Source of the DNA: Paludibacter jiangxiensis
Lineage (GTDB): Bacteria; Bacteroidota; Bacteroidia; Bacteroidales; Paludibacteraceae
Direction of reading: 5' to 3'
Assembly (NCBI RefSeq): GCF_001618385.1
Contig: NZ_BDCR01000004.1
Coordinates: 496,001-560,000, forward strand
Length of the DNA: 64,000 nucleotides
The notes under the pieces are model-generated. The model saw nothing but the letters and a program-made list of their open reading frames with translations, did no database searches and was not told where the DNA came from. Each line of letters starts with the position of its first letter. Position 1 is the first letter of the stretch. Position numbers and translations under genes: made by a program. Of this stretch, positions 1-8,528 are shown piece after piece.

Positions 1-1004
1 AAAGCCAGTTTAGCAGCAACAAATGCAAGAGGATAACCGGTTGCTTTTGATGCAAGTGCAGAAGAACGGCTCAAACGGGCGTTTACTTCGATTACGCGAT
101 AGTCTTCCGAATCAGGGTCGAATGCATACTGAACGTTACATTCACCTACGATTCCGATATGGCGAACAATGCGAATGGCAATTTCACGAAGTTTGTGATA
201 TTCGCTGTTGGTAAGTGTTTGTGATGGAGCAACTACAATACTCTCTCCGGTGTGAATTCCCAGTGGGTCGAAGTTTTCCATGTTACAAACCGTGATACAG
301 TTATCGTAACGGTCGCGAACCACTTCGTATTCGATTTCTTTCCAGCCTTTCAGTGATTTCTCAACCAAAAGCTGCGAAGAATAGTTGAATGCCTTTTCGG
401 CGAGCGCTTCGAGTTCCTGTTCGTTGTTACAGAAACCACTACCCAAACCGCCCAAAGCGTAAGCTGCACGGACGATAATAGGATAACCCAGATCCTTTGC
501 AGCAGTTTTGGCATCTGCCATATTTTCTACTGCAAAACTTTTGATGGTTTTTACATCAATCTGATCAAGCTTCTTTACGAACAGTTCGCGGTCTTCTGTA
601 TCAATAATTGCCTGAACCGGAGTTCCCAGCACGCGCAGATTATATTTTTCAAGAATGCCCGATTCGAAAAGCTTTACTCCGCAGTTCAAAGCAGTCTGGC
701 CGCCGAAAGCGAGTAAAAGACCATCCGGTTGTTCTTTTTTGATTACCTTTTCAACAAAGAACGGGGTGATTGGAAGGAAATAGATTTTATCGGCCACACC
801 TTCAGAAGTCTGAACGGTAGCAATATTCGGATTGATGAGCACCGTTTCAATTCCCTCTTCTTTCAACGCTTTCAACGCCTGAGAGCCGGAATAATCGAAT
901 TCGCCCGCCTCTCCGATCTTCAAAGCTCCGGATCCGAGAATTAAAACCTTTTTAATGGACAATCGGGTATTGTCTGTGGACAAGAAGTCGTCTTTTATAT
1001 TCAT
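1..1004 (-). CDS. carB: Carbamoyl-phosphate synthase large subunit (N-terminal part)
   Basis: Makes carbamoyl phosphate from bicarbonate, ATP and the ammonia delivered by CarA, for pyrimidine and arginine synthesis. About 334 codons are visible; the C-terminal part lies beyond the left edge. The protein starts [10 protein letters not shown]. Near residues 20-45 it has the pre-ATP-grasp segment LILGSG...GEFDYSG, then an ATP-grasp region with [17 protein letters not shown] and ending near [20 protein letters not shown], the usual active-site segment. It follows carA on the same strand after 68 bases, the normal carAB order, so it is probably read from the promoter upstream of carA. Identification is secure; only the length is unknown. 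Confidence 0.95.
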   Translation of the reverse strand, partial: MNIKDDFLSTDNTRLSIKKVLILGSGALKIGEAGEFDYSGSQALKALKEEGIETVLINPNIATVQTSEGVADKIYFLPITPFFVEKVIKKEQPDGLLLAFGGQTALNCGVKLFESGILEKYNLRVLGTPVQAIIDTEDRELFVKKLDQIDVKTIKSFAVENMADAKTAAKDLGYPIIVRAAYALGGLGSGFCNNEQELEALAEKAFNYSSQLLVEKSLKGWKEIEYEVVRDRYDNCITVCNMENFDPLGIHTGESIVVAPSQTLTNSEYHKLREIAIRIVRHIGIVGECNVQYAFDPDSEDYRVIEVNARLSRSSALASKATGYPLAFVAAKLA

Positions 1005-1072
1005 TGTTTCTTAATTCGTTTTGACTTTTTGCTATAAAACACACATTTTCAATAGTCTGCAATTAATTGCAC

Positions 1073-2146
1073 TTAGTCAATTAATTTGAGGAACTCATCA
1101 AATAAAAATTCGGTATCGGTTGGACCGCTGGATGCTTCAGGATGAAACTGTGCTGAGAAATACGGCTTCGTTTTATGGCGAATACCTTCGTTTGTTCCAT
1201 CATTCAAATTGATGAATAAAGGTTCCCAGTCGCTACCCAGCGTATTATTATCAACAGCGTAACCATGGTTTTGCGAAGTTACAAAGCAACGGTTAGTGCC
1301 TGCCATACGCACCGGTTGGTTATGACTGCGGTGACCGTATTTCAACTTGTATGTTTTTGCACCACCTGCAATTGAAAGCAATTGGTTACCCATACAAATA
1401 CCGAAGATAGGTTTGCCGGTTGTCATCGCCTTGCGGATATTCTCCACAGTTACGTTGCAATAGGCAGGATTACCGGGGCCATTTGAGATAAACAATCCGT
1501 CATATTCCAGAGTATTGAAATCATAATCCCATGGAACACGAATCAGAGTAACGTCACGTTTCAGGAAACAGCGCAGAATGTTGTGTTTTACACCACAGTC
1601 GACCAACACAACTTTTTTCTTGCCGTTGCCGTATGTAATTACCTCTTTACAGCTTACTTTTGCAACATGGTTTTCGCTGTCAGTGTCAACAAATTCCACA
1701 TCTTCCTTGTCGGGAAAAATAAGTTTTCCTTTCATGGCACCATACTCGCGAATGATTTTAGTCAATTCGCGGGTATCAACGCCATAGATTGCCGGAATTT
1801 TGTTCTCTTTCAGCCAGTCGCTAAGGCTTTTTTGTGCGTTCCAGTGGCTGTATTGAAACGAATAATCGGAAATAATCAAGCCACTGACATGAATTATTTC
1901 CGATTCGTAAAATGTTGATAAGCCGTTTTCTGTAATGCCCTGCGGGACTCCGTAATTACCAACTAGCGGATAAGTGACAGTAAGAATCTGTCCCGAATAC
2001 GAAGGATCGGTTAAGCTTTCAGGATAGCCAACCATTGCCGTACTAAAGACGACTTCGCCGGCTCTTGGCTCTTCGTACCCGAAAGACTTACCGTAAAAAG
2101 TGGTGCCATTTTCGAGCACCAAATGCATCGGTTTGTTATGTTCCAT
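1073..2146 (-). CDS. carA: Carbamoyl-phosphate synthase small (glutaminase) subunit
   Basis: Hydrolyses glutamine and channels ammonia to CarB. The protein is 357 residues, normal for the family. The N-terminal CPSase small domain begins MHLVLENGTTFYGKSFG and contains GYPESLTDPSY. The C-terminal class I amidotransferase domain has the nucleophile segment GICMGNQ and the His/Glu pair in QFHPEASSGP. The open frame extends 50 codons upstream, but that part is an AT-rich, hydrophobic, non-conserved stretch containing a promoter-like site, so the ATG at 2146 (MEHNKP) is preferred; the ATG at 2128 is an alternative. carB follows directly. Confidence 0.95.
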   Translation of the reverse strand: MEHNKPMHLVLENGTTFYGKSFGYEEPRAGEVVFSTAMVGYPESLTDPSYSGQILTVTYPLVGNYGVPQGITENGLSTFYESEIIHVSGLIISDYSFQYSHWNAQKSLSDWLKENKIPAIYGVDTRELTKIIREYGAMKGKLIFPDKEDVEFVDTDSENHVAKVSCKEVITYGNGKKKVVLVDCGVKHNILRCFLKRDVTLIRVPWDYDFNTLEYDGLFISNGPGNPAYCNVTVENIRKAMTTGKPIFGICMGNQLLSIAGGAKTYKLKYGHRSHNQPVRMAGTNRCFVTSQNHGYAVDNNTLGSDWEPLFINLNDGTNEGIRHKTKPYFSAQFHPEASSGPTDTEFLFDEFLKLID

Positions 2147-2191
2147 TATTAAAGCGTAGAGATAGAATAAATATGGTATCTTTTCGACCTG

Positions 2192-2222
2192 CAAAGGTAC
2201 AAAAAAACTACCTAACGATAAA
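2192..2222 (-). promoter_or_regulatory. Candidate Bacteroidota promoter for carAB
   Basis: On the minus strand a TACCTTTG -7 box (2192-2199) lies 19 bases from a TTTA -33 box (2219-2222; consensus TTTG). It sits about 45 bases before the chosen carA start and supports that start over the longer frame. Confidence 0.5.
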
Positions 2223-2311
2223 GAAATCCGCAGTAATAATAATAAAAAATAAGGTTTTTGATATTTTGCAATGTCAATTTGATATTTTTGATACAAAATT
2301 GCAATGTGGAC

Positions 2312-2342
2312 TTTGCAACCCGAAAGATTAATTGTACTTTTG
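2312..2342 (+). promoter_or_regulatory. Bacteroidota promoter for pta
   Basis: TTTG at 2312-2315 and TACTTTTG at 2335-2342 are separated by 19 bases, an exact match to the Bacteroidota consensus TTTG-N19-21-TAnnTTTG. It lies 60 bases before the pta ATG, so a leader of about 50 bases is expected. Confidence 0.75.
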
Positions 2343-2401
2343 TATCAATACATTTTTGCAACATTTATACATATAAATATCTAATATTAAAATAAATAGT
2401 C

Positions 2402-3412
2402 ATGAAATTGTTGGAAGAAATCATGAAACGGGCTCAGGAAAATGTTCAGCACATTGTGTTGCCCGAAGGAACCGAGGAACGTACTCTACAGGCTGCAGAT
2501 GTAATCCTGGAGAAAAAAGCAGCCAATATCACCCTGATCGGTAATCCGGACGAAATCCACAGTTTAAGCGCTAAATTTCAATTAAAAAATATTGATAAAG
2601 CGACCATCCTCAATCCTGAAAACTATTCACAATACGAAGAATACACCAATCTGCTGTTTGAATTAAGAAAAGCTAAGGGCCTTACTATGGAACAAGCACA
2701 GAAGCTGGCAAAAGATCCTTTATATATAGGAACGCTGATGATTAAAAACGGCGATGCTGACGGTGAAGTTGCCGGTGCAAGAAACACTACCGGAAATGTG
2801 TTGCGCCCTGCTCTTCAAATTGTAAAAACAAAACCCGGCACATCAGTTGTTTCAGGTGCTTTACTGTTGTTTTCCGATAGTCCTTACGGCGAAAACGGAT
2901 TGGTATTAATGGCTGACCTGGCTGTTACCCCGAACCCAACCGCACAAGAACTTGCTGAAATTGCCGTGAACTCAGGACAAACAGCCCGTACAATCGGAGG
3001 CTTTGAACCAAAGATTGCAATGCTCAGCTTTTCGACAAAAGGAAGTGCCAAACACGAATTAGTCGACAAGGTTGTAGAAGCAACACGTATTGCTCAGGAA
3101 ATGGCTCCCGATTTACAAATTGATGGCGAGCTTCAGGCAGATGCTGCTTTGGTACCTTCTGTAGGCGAAAGTAAAGCTCCCGGAAGTGAGGTTGCGGGCC
3201 ATGCCAACGTTCTTGTATTCCCCGACCTGCAAGCAGGTAATATTGGTTACAAACTTGTTCAACGTTTGGGTAACGCTGTTGCTATCGGACCGATCCTTCA
3301 GGGGATGGGAGCTCCTATCAACGATTTATCGCGCGGTTGCTGTGTGAATGACATCGTACAAATGATTGCCATTACCGCAAATCAGGCCATCGGAGTAAAA
3401 CAGGCAAAATAA
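2402..3412 (+). CDS. pta: Phosphate acetyltransferase
   Basis: Converts acetyl-CoA and phosphate to acetyl phosphate, the first step of the acetate-forming ATP-generating pathway, in the cytosol. The 336 residues match the short (about 330 residue) Pta type without an N-terminal regulatory domain. PTA/PTB motifs include the KNGDADGEVAGARNTTG region in the first half, SFSTKGSAKHELV in the middle and LVFPDLQAGNIGYKLVQRL near the end. It heads a cluster with a 3-hydroxyacyl-CoA dehydrogenase homolog and ackA, which completes the pathway. A strong promoter lies just upstream. A related domain occurs at the C-terminus of the malic enzyme at 17814-20117. Confidence 0.95.
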   Translation: MKLLEEIMKRAQENVQHIVLPEGTEERTLQAADVILEKKAANITLIGNPDEIHSLSAKFQLKNIDKATILNPENYSQYEEYTNLLFELRKAKGLTMEQAQKLAKDPLYIGTLMIKNGDADGEVAGARNTTGNVLRPALQIVKTKPGTSVVSGALLLFSDSPYGENGLVLMADLAVTPNPTAQELAEIAVNSGQTARTIGGFEPKIAMLSFSTKGSAKHELVDKVVEATRIAQEMAPDLQIDGELQADAALVPSVGESKAPGSEVAGHANVLVFPDLQAGNIGYKLVQRLGNAVAIGPILQGMGAPINDLSRGCCVNDIVQMIAITANQAIGVKQAK

Positions 3413-3531
3413 AGATTGATGCAAAATTGAGAAAGTATTTCAAAATTCCATTATTCTATAAATGAGACAAATGGAGTTCAGAACAATATTTTCTTTGTAC
3501 CTCGTAAATGAATAAATTGTAAATATATATT

Positions 3532-4488
3532 ATGTCACAATTACCTAACGAACCCATCGAAAATTACGGACTAAGCCACAAAGACCGCAAACGCACTCTG
3601 TTTTCAAGAATTGGCGTAGTTGGCTGTGGAAAAGATGGCAGCATCATAGCTACCATAGCTGCCAGCCGTGGCATGGAAGTTGTTTTTCTGGAACCAACAG
3701 AAGAAGGCATCAGCAATGCATATTCCAGAATTGAAAAGAAATTGGATGCCCGGGTAATGAATTGGGGACTTACAAATTCAGAAAAGAAAGCCATTCTTTC
3801 GCGTATCAGAGGAACCGTAAATTATTCTGATTTTGTAGGATGTGATTTCGTGATTGAAACAATTCGTTACGACGATAATACCGGCATCAGAAGCATTGAC
3901 CGCCGTAAAGAAGTGTTCAAAAAGCTGGAAGGAGTTCTCAATCCCGAAGCTATTATCGCTTCCAATGTTTCTACTATTGTTGTAACTGAATTGTCTAACG
4001 AACTGGAACATCCGGAACGCTGCGTAGGAGTACACTTCCTTACCAACGTCCCCGACTCGCATGTTCTGGAAATCGTGAGAGGTTTATATACGTCAGAAAA
4101 CACTTTTGAAAAAGTATGCCGTTTTGCCGAACTGATTAATTACGATTTTATTTCAGTATCCGAATCGGTAGGATTGGTTAGTCTCCGTATGTTTCTGATA
4201 ATGCTCAACGAAGCATGCTCTATTGTGATGGAAGGTATTTCTACTGTTGCCGATGTTGACAAAGTGCTTACCGTCGGTTTTGGTCACCGTCAGGGTGTTT
4301 TCCGTACTGCCGATCAATTGGGAATTGAAAAAATTGTGCCGTTGATGGAAAATCTTTTCAACGAATACGGTAACATTAAATACAAGGCATCTCCGCTTTT
4401 ACTTCGCTTGTATCGTGCTAAACATTATGGCATTCGTAATGCAAAAGGTTTTTATCAGTATGATGAAAACGGAAAAATCATCCAATAA
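3532..4488 (+). CDS. 3-hydroxyacyl-CoA dehydrogenase family protein
   Basis: A 318-residue NAD-dependent 3-hydroxyacyl-CoA dehydrogenase homolog. The Rossmann motif GCGKDG is at residues 31-36. The family's catalytic Ser (S147 in SNVS), His (H168 in GVHF) and Glu (E180) are present at the expected spacings. The conserved Asn about 50 residues after the His, normally in a PGFxxNR segment, is Leu218 here (VGLVSLR), and the usual HFFNPVP reads HFLTNVP. The C-terminal helical domain is present. It lies between pta and ackA, only 17 bases before ackA, implying shared expression. It could be a 3-hydroxybutyryl-CoA dehydrogenase (Hbd) or a divergent paralog with another substrate. Confidence 0.8.
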   Translation: MSQLPNEPIENYGLSHKDRKRTLFSRIGVVGCGKDGSIIATIAASRGMEVVFLEPTEEGISNAYSRIEKKLDARVMNWGLTNSEKKAILSRIRGTVNYSDFVGCDFVIETIRYDDNTGIRSIDRRKEVFKKLEGVLNPEAIIASNVSTIVVTELSNELEHPERCVGVHFLTNVPDSHVLEIVRGLYTSENTFEKVCRFAELINYDFISVSESVGLVSLRMFLIMLNEACSIVMEGISTVADVDKVLTVGFGHRQGVFRTADQLGIEKIVPLMENLFNEYGNIKYKASPLLLRLYRAKHYGIRNAKGFYQYDENGKIIQ

Positions 4489-4505
4489 TCATTAAAATCA
4501 AAGAC

Positions 4506-5705
4506 ATGAAGATTTTAGTACTGAATTGCGGAAGTTCTTCCGTTAAATATAAACTGTTCGACATGGAATCTAAAACCATTCTCGGACAAGGTGGCGTTGA
4601 AAAACTGGGAATGCAGGGATCTTTCCTGAAACATACCCGTCCTGATGGGCAAAAAGTTACACTTGAAGGTGAAATACTTACTCACTCTATCGCTGTAGAA
4701 TATATTCTGGGCGTTTTATTGAGTGAAAAACATGGAGCCATCAAGTCTCTTGATGAAATTGATGCCGTTGGACACCGTTTGGTGCATGGTGGGGAAACGT
4801 TTAATAAAAGCGTACTCATCAACGACGAAGTAATTTCAAAAATTGAAGAATGCATAGAGATTGCCCCACTCCACAACCCACCCAACCTGGCCGGTATTAA
4901 CGCTATTCGCGAATTATTGCCCAATGTTCCTCAGGTAGGCGTTTTTGACACGGCATTTCACCAGACTATGCCTTCGTATGCATACATGTACGGTATTCCC
5001 TACTCGCTCTACAAAAAATACGGAATCCGTCGTTACGGCTTTCATGGAACAAGCCACCGCTATGTTTCGAAGCGTGCCTGCGAACTACTTGGTCTCGACG
5101 TAAACAATTCGAAACTGATTACTTGCCATATTGGTAATGGCGGTTCAATTACTGCCATCAAAAATGGAGAATCAGTAGATACGTCAATGGGCTTTACTCC
5201 GGTAGAAGGCCTGCTTATGGGAACCCGTTGCGGAGATATTGATCTAGGAGTGGTTACTTTCCTTATGGACAAAGAAATGCTGGGCACTGATTCGGCATCT
5301 ACCCTATTCAACAAACACAGCGGCTTACTGGGCATCTCCGGGGTGTCTTCTGATATGCGCGATGTAAATCAAGCCGTTAAGGATGGTAATGAACATGCCA
5401 AACTGGCACTGGACATGTACCACTATCGCATCAAAAAATATATCGGAGCTTACATGGCTGCTTTAGGTGGTGCCGATGCCATCGTATTTACGGGAGGTGT
5501 AGGTGAAAATGGAGACAACTCCAGACTTCAGGCATGTGCCGGCCTCGAATTTTTGGGCATCAAAATTGACCCAGCAGTGAATGCTACCGTTCATGGAGAA
5601 GAACACATTATCAGCACGCCTGATTCAGCAGTAAAAGTAATTGTGGTTCCAACAGATGAAGAATTTATGATTGCTTCTGATACGATGGAAATAGCAGGAA
5701 AATAA
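4506..5705 (+). CDS. ackA: Acetate kinase
   Basis: Transfers the phosphoryl group of acetyl phosphate to ADP, giving acetate and ATP. The 399 residues are the usual length. Visible signatures are the N-terminal LNCGSSSVKYKLF, the active-site HRLVHGGE segment, YGFHGTSHRYV, the phosphate-binding HIGNGGSI and the C-terminal FTGGVGENG. It follows the 3-hydroxyacyl-CoA dehydrogenase-like gene after 17 bases and is followed by a terminator-like hairpin, so it probably ends the operon that starts with pta. Confidence 0.97.
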   Translation: MKILVLNCGSSSVKYKLFDMESKTILGQGGVEKLGMQGSFLKHTRPDGQKVTLEGEILTHSIAVEYILGVLLSEKHGAIKSLDEIDAVGHRLVHGGETFNKSVLINDEVISKIEECIEIAPLHNPPNLAGINAIRELLPNVPQVGVFDTAFHQTMPSYAYMYGIPYSLYKKYGIRRYGFHGTSHRYVSKRACELLGLDVNNSKLITCHIGNGGSITAIKNGESVDTSMGFTPVEGLLMGTRCGDIDLGVVTFLMDKEMLGTDSASTLFNKHSGLLGISGVSSDMRDVNQAVKDGNEHAKLALDMYHYRIKKYIGAYMAALGGADAIVFTGGVGENGDNSRLQACAGLEFLGIKIDPAVNATVHGEEHIISTPDSAVKVIVVPTDEEFMIASDTMEIAGK

Positions 5706-5730
5706 GGCCTCAAGCCATTTCTGATAAATA

Positions 5731-5772
5731 AAAACGGTACAATTTGAAATTTTTCACTTTGTGCCGTTTTTT
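5731..5772 (+). terminator. Terminator-like hairpin after ackA
   Basis: Arms AAAACGGTACAA (5731-5742) and TTGTGCCGTTTT (5759-5770) pair with one G-U wobble around a 16-base loop and run into a T tract. It follows the ackA stop by 25 bases. Confidence 0.6.
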
Positions 5773-5805
5773 ATTGATACCACACCAGACTCTTCATTTT
5801 TATTG

Positions 5806-5813
5806 TATTTTTG
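5806..5813 (+). promoter_or_regulatory. Possible -7 box for the aldo/keto reductase gene
   Basis: TATTTTTG fits the TAnnTTTG -7 element 30 bases before the start codon. No good TTTG -33 box is found at the right distance. Confidence 0.3.
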
Positions 5814-5842
5814 TGCATATACAAACAAATCACTCCTAATCA

Positions 5843-6841
5843 ATGGAAACACAACCCTCACCTACCCGCTACGAAAATAAAGTTCCCTATGTACAGTGCG
5901 GAAAAAGCGGCCTCGTTCTACCCCGGATATCATTAGGTTTATGGCATAACTTCGGTGATGTTGACGATTTTAGCGAAGCAACCAAAATGATCCAGTTTGC
6001 ATTCGATAATGGTATAACTCACTTTGATCTGGCCAATAATTACGGACCTCCGGAAGGAAGCGCTGAAGAAAATTTCGGAAAGATTCTTCATCATTACTTA
6101 CCCGGATACCGCGACGAAATGATAATATCCACAAAAGCAGGACACAGGATGTGGCCTGGCCCGTACGGCGACGGAGGATCTCGTAAATATCTTATCGCCA
6201 GCTTAAACCAAAGCCTGAAAAGGATGAAGCTGGATTACGTGGATATTTTTTATTCTCACCGGTATGATCCGAATACTCCTCTGGAAGAGACCATGAATGC
6301 ATTATCTGACATTGTGCAACAGGGGAAAGCATTGTATGTCGGAATATCGAAATACCCGGTAGATAAAACAATTGAGGCCTACTCTATACTGAAAGCAAAT
6401 GGAACTCCATGTCTGATCCATCAGGACAGATACAGCATGTTATCACGAGACATAGAAGAGGGAATTCTACAAGCTGCGGATGATCATGGCGTGGGATTTA
6501 TCGGGTTTTCTCCTTTATATCAGGGGGTATTGTCTGACAAATATCTTCACGGTATCCCTGATAATTCACGAGCCGCAAAATCAACAGGCTTTTTACAACG
6601 CAGTCAGATATCGCCCGAAATTTTGGACAAAGTTACCGCTCTTAATGCCATTGCAATCCAGAGAGGCCAGACGTTGGCACAAATGTCATTAATTTGGTGC
6701 TTACGACACCCGACTGTTACCTCTGTTATTGTCGGCACTAGCTCCTTAAAGCAATTGCAGGATAACATTGACGCGTTGCACTACCCGCGCCTGTCTGAAG
6801 AAGAAATCGCTCAGATAGACACAATACTTCAACAAAAATAG
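5843..6841 (+). CDS. Aldo/keto reductase (YghZ-like)
   Basis: A 332-residue NADPH-dependent oxidoreductase of the aldo/keto reductase superfamily, closest in layout to the YghZ/L-glyceraldehyde 3-phosphate reductase group. The catalytic tetrad is visible: Asp and Tyr in FDLANNYGPPEGSAEENFG, Lys in IISTKAGHRMWPGPYGDGG and His in FYSHRYD. The C-terminal cofactor-binding part reads VIVGTSSLKQLQDN. The MWPGPYG insert is typical of the YghZ group. No signal peptide, so cytosolic. It stands alone between the ackA terminator and the phoH spacer. The physiological substrate cannot be read from the sequence; detoxification of small aldehydes is an inference. Confidence 0.88.
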   Translation: METQPSPTRYENKVPYVQCGKSGLVLPRISLGLWHNFGDVDDFSEATKMIQFAFDNGITHFDLANNYGPPEGSAEENFGKILHHYLPGYRDEMIISTKAGHRMWPGPYGDGGSRKYLIASLNQSLKRMKLDYVDIFYSHRYDPNTPLEETMNALSDIVQQGKALYVGISKYPVDKTIEAYSILKANGTPCLIHQDRYSMLSRDIEEGILQAADDHGVGFIGFSPLYQGVLSDKYLHGIPDNSRAAKSTGFLQRSQISPEILDKVTALNAIAIQRGQTLAQMSLIWCLRHPTVTSVIVGTSSLKQLQDNIDALHYPRLSEEEIAQIDTILQQK

Positions 6842-6854
6842 AACCCTCGTTCTC

Positions 6855-7003
6855 TTGATTTGAAGAATCAAACATAAAGCAATCGGAGCTTAATGGCTAA
6901 CTTGAAAGCCATTAAACTTGACCAGAACGTAAATTCACATAAAAGTAGCATTAAAGCTTCAACATAAGAAAAAATGCTATCTTTACAGCGTGCATTTACG
7001 TTC
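6855..7003 (+). promoter_or_regulatory. Cluster of stem-loops upstream of the PIN-PhoH gene
   Basis: The spacer holds three successive inverted repeats. They are TTGATT/AATCAA (6855-6860 and 6866-6871), TTAATGGCT/AGCCATTAA (6890-6898 and 6907-6915), and a nested pair. The nested pair has outer 14-base arms at 6925-6938 and 6990-7003 (13 of 14 paired) and inner arms TAGCATT/AATGCTA (6946-6952 and 6973-6979). None is followed by a T tract, so none looks like an ordinary terminator. A structured leader or small RNA is inferred. Confidence 0.4.
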
Positions 7004-7078
7004 TTGTTGTATTCAGGATACTCTTATTTCGCATCAGTCCTGATACAATTACTCTAAATTCTTCTAAATTTTACAACT

Positions 7079-8395
7079 ATGGCAATCAAGAAGTTTATCC
7101 TCGACACCAATGTCATTCTACATGACTATAAATGCATCTACAATTTTCAGGAAAATGATATTTATATTCCCATAACTGTACTCGAAGAGCTTGATAAGTT
7201 TAAAAAAGGGAATGATGATATTAATTTCAATGCCAGAGAGTTCTCCCGGGATCTCGATTTACTGGCTGACAATTCCATTTTCACCAAAGGTGTAAGTCTG
7301 GGAGACAGCTTGGGTAAATTGTATATCGTAACTTCATACGACTATCCGGAAGCCTTGCAACAAACTTTCTCTGAAAAAACGCCCGATCATCGCATTCTGG
7401 CAGTAGCCTATCAACTACAGAAAAAGTATAAAAACACCATCTTCATTTCGAAAGACATCAACCTTCGATTAAAAGCTAAATCTCTGGGAATTGTTGCAGA
7501 AGATTATATTTCGGACAAGGTTACAAGTGCTGATATTTTCGATAAAAAACATGCCACATTCTCTCACGTAGAAGCCCATCTCGTGGATGATCTCTATAAA
7601 TCAAAAGAGGGTATTCCTGTGGAAAAATTCAGTTTTTGTTCCGACATTGAACCGAACGAGTGTTTCATCATCAAAAGCAGTAAATCAGGCGTTCTGGCTC
7701 GTTATAATTCTTTCAATCAGAAGGTTGAACGGGTTGAAAAGAACAAGGTATTTGGTATTGAACCCCGCAATGCTGAACAAGCCTTTGCGTTTAACGTAAT
7801 GCTGGACAATAATATTAAACTGGTTGCGCTTACGGGAAAATCAGGAACCGGAAAAACACTGCTTGCCCTTGCTGCGGCTTTGGAACAACAGGAAAATTTT
7901 CAGCAAGTATTACTTGCTCGCCCTATTGTTGCTCTTGGAAATAAAGATTTGGGCTACCTTCCCGGCGATGATAAGCGCAAAGTATCTCCCTATATGCAAC
8001 CTTTATTTGACAACCTGAATGTCATTAAGCATCAGTTTAATTATCAGGGAAAAGAAGTCTATAAAATTGAGGAAATGCAGCGCGAACAGAAGCTGGTTAT
8101 AGAAGCGCTGGCGTATATTCGCGGGCGGAGTCTGAGCAATACATTTTTTATTGTTGACGAGGCCCAGAATCTTACGCCACACGAAATCAAGACTATCATT
8201 ACAAGAGCCGGAGAAGAAACCAAAATTATTTTTACCGGGGATATTCAACAAATAGACCAACCTTATCTCGACATGCACTCTAATGGACTGGTTTACATGA
8301 TTGACCGTATGCGTGGCCAAGAGCTCTTCGCTCATATAAACCTTACTAAAGGAGAACGAAGCGCTCTCTCAGAATTAGCCAGCAACCTATTATAA
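7079..8395 (+). CDS. PIN domain-PhoH family ATPase
   Basis: A 438-residue fusion of an N-terminal PIN nuclease domain (about residues 1-140, starting KKFILDTNVILHDY with the first acidic metal ligand, and later the PDHRILAVAYQLQ segment) to a C-terminal PhoH P-loop ATPase domain. Walker A is GKSGTGKT (near residue 252) and Walker B is FFIVDEAQN (near 357), followed by FTGDIQQID. The family (PhoH2/YlaK type) is known from other bacteria as an RNA helicase/RNase, sometimes with a small antitoxin. No antitoxin-like gene is convincing here; the upstream 237 bases instead hold several hairpins. Cytosolic. Family assignment is firm, cellular role open. Confidence 0.92.
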   Translation: MAIKKFILDTNVILHDYKCIYNFQENDIYIPITVLEELDKFKKGNDDINFNAREFSRDLDLLADNSIFTKGVSLGDSLGKLYIVTSYDYPEALQQTFSEKTPDHRILAVAYQLQKKYKNTIFISKDINLRLKAKSLGIVAEDYISDKVTSADIFDKKHATFSHVEAHLVDDLYKSKEGIPVEKFSFCSDIEPNECFIIKSSKSGVLARYNSFNQKVERVEKNKVFGIEPRNAEQAFAFNVMLDNNIKLVALTGKSGTGKTLLALAAALEQQENFQQVLLARPIVALGNKDLGYLPGDDKRKVSPYMQPLFDNLNVIKHQFNYQGKEVYKIEEMQREQKLVIEALAYIRGRSLSNTFFIVDEAQNLTPHEIKTIITRAGEETKIIFTGDIQQIDQPYLDMHSNGLVYMIDRMRGQELFAHINLTKGERSALSELASNLL

Positions 8396-8407
8396 TATCA
8401 CCAAAAA

Positions 8408-8439
8408 CTTGGAATTGATTATTTCAATAACTATATTTG
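8408..8439 (+). promoter_or_regulatory. Candidate Bacteroidota promoter for cydAB
   Basis: CTTG (8408-8411, three of four -33 bases), 20 bases, then TATATTTG (8432-8439), a full -7 match. It lies about 90 bases before the cydA start and after the phoH-like gene. Confidence 0.5.
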
Positions 8440-8528
8440 CCGGTCAATTTATTTAAAATAAATACAATTTTACAAACATAACTCTCTAAATTCTGGTGTA
8501 GTCGCCTAACAATCAATTTTATTTGCGC

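Noticed and set aside
6974-7057. A possible 27-codon antitoxin-like gene before the PIN-PhoH gene
   Set aside because: The peptide (MLSLQRAFTF...) has no charged antitoxin character, lacks a clear ribosome site and lies in the arms of a hairpin; kept only as a note in the hairpin finding.
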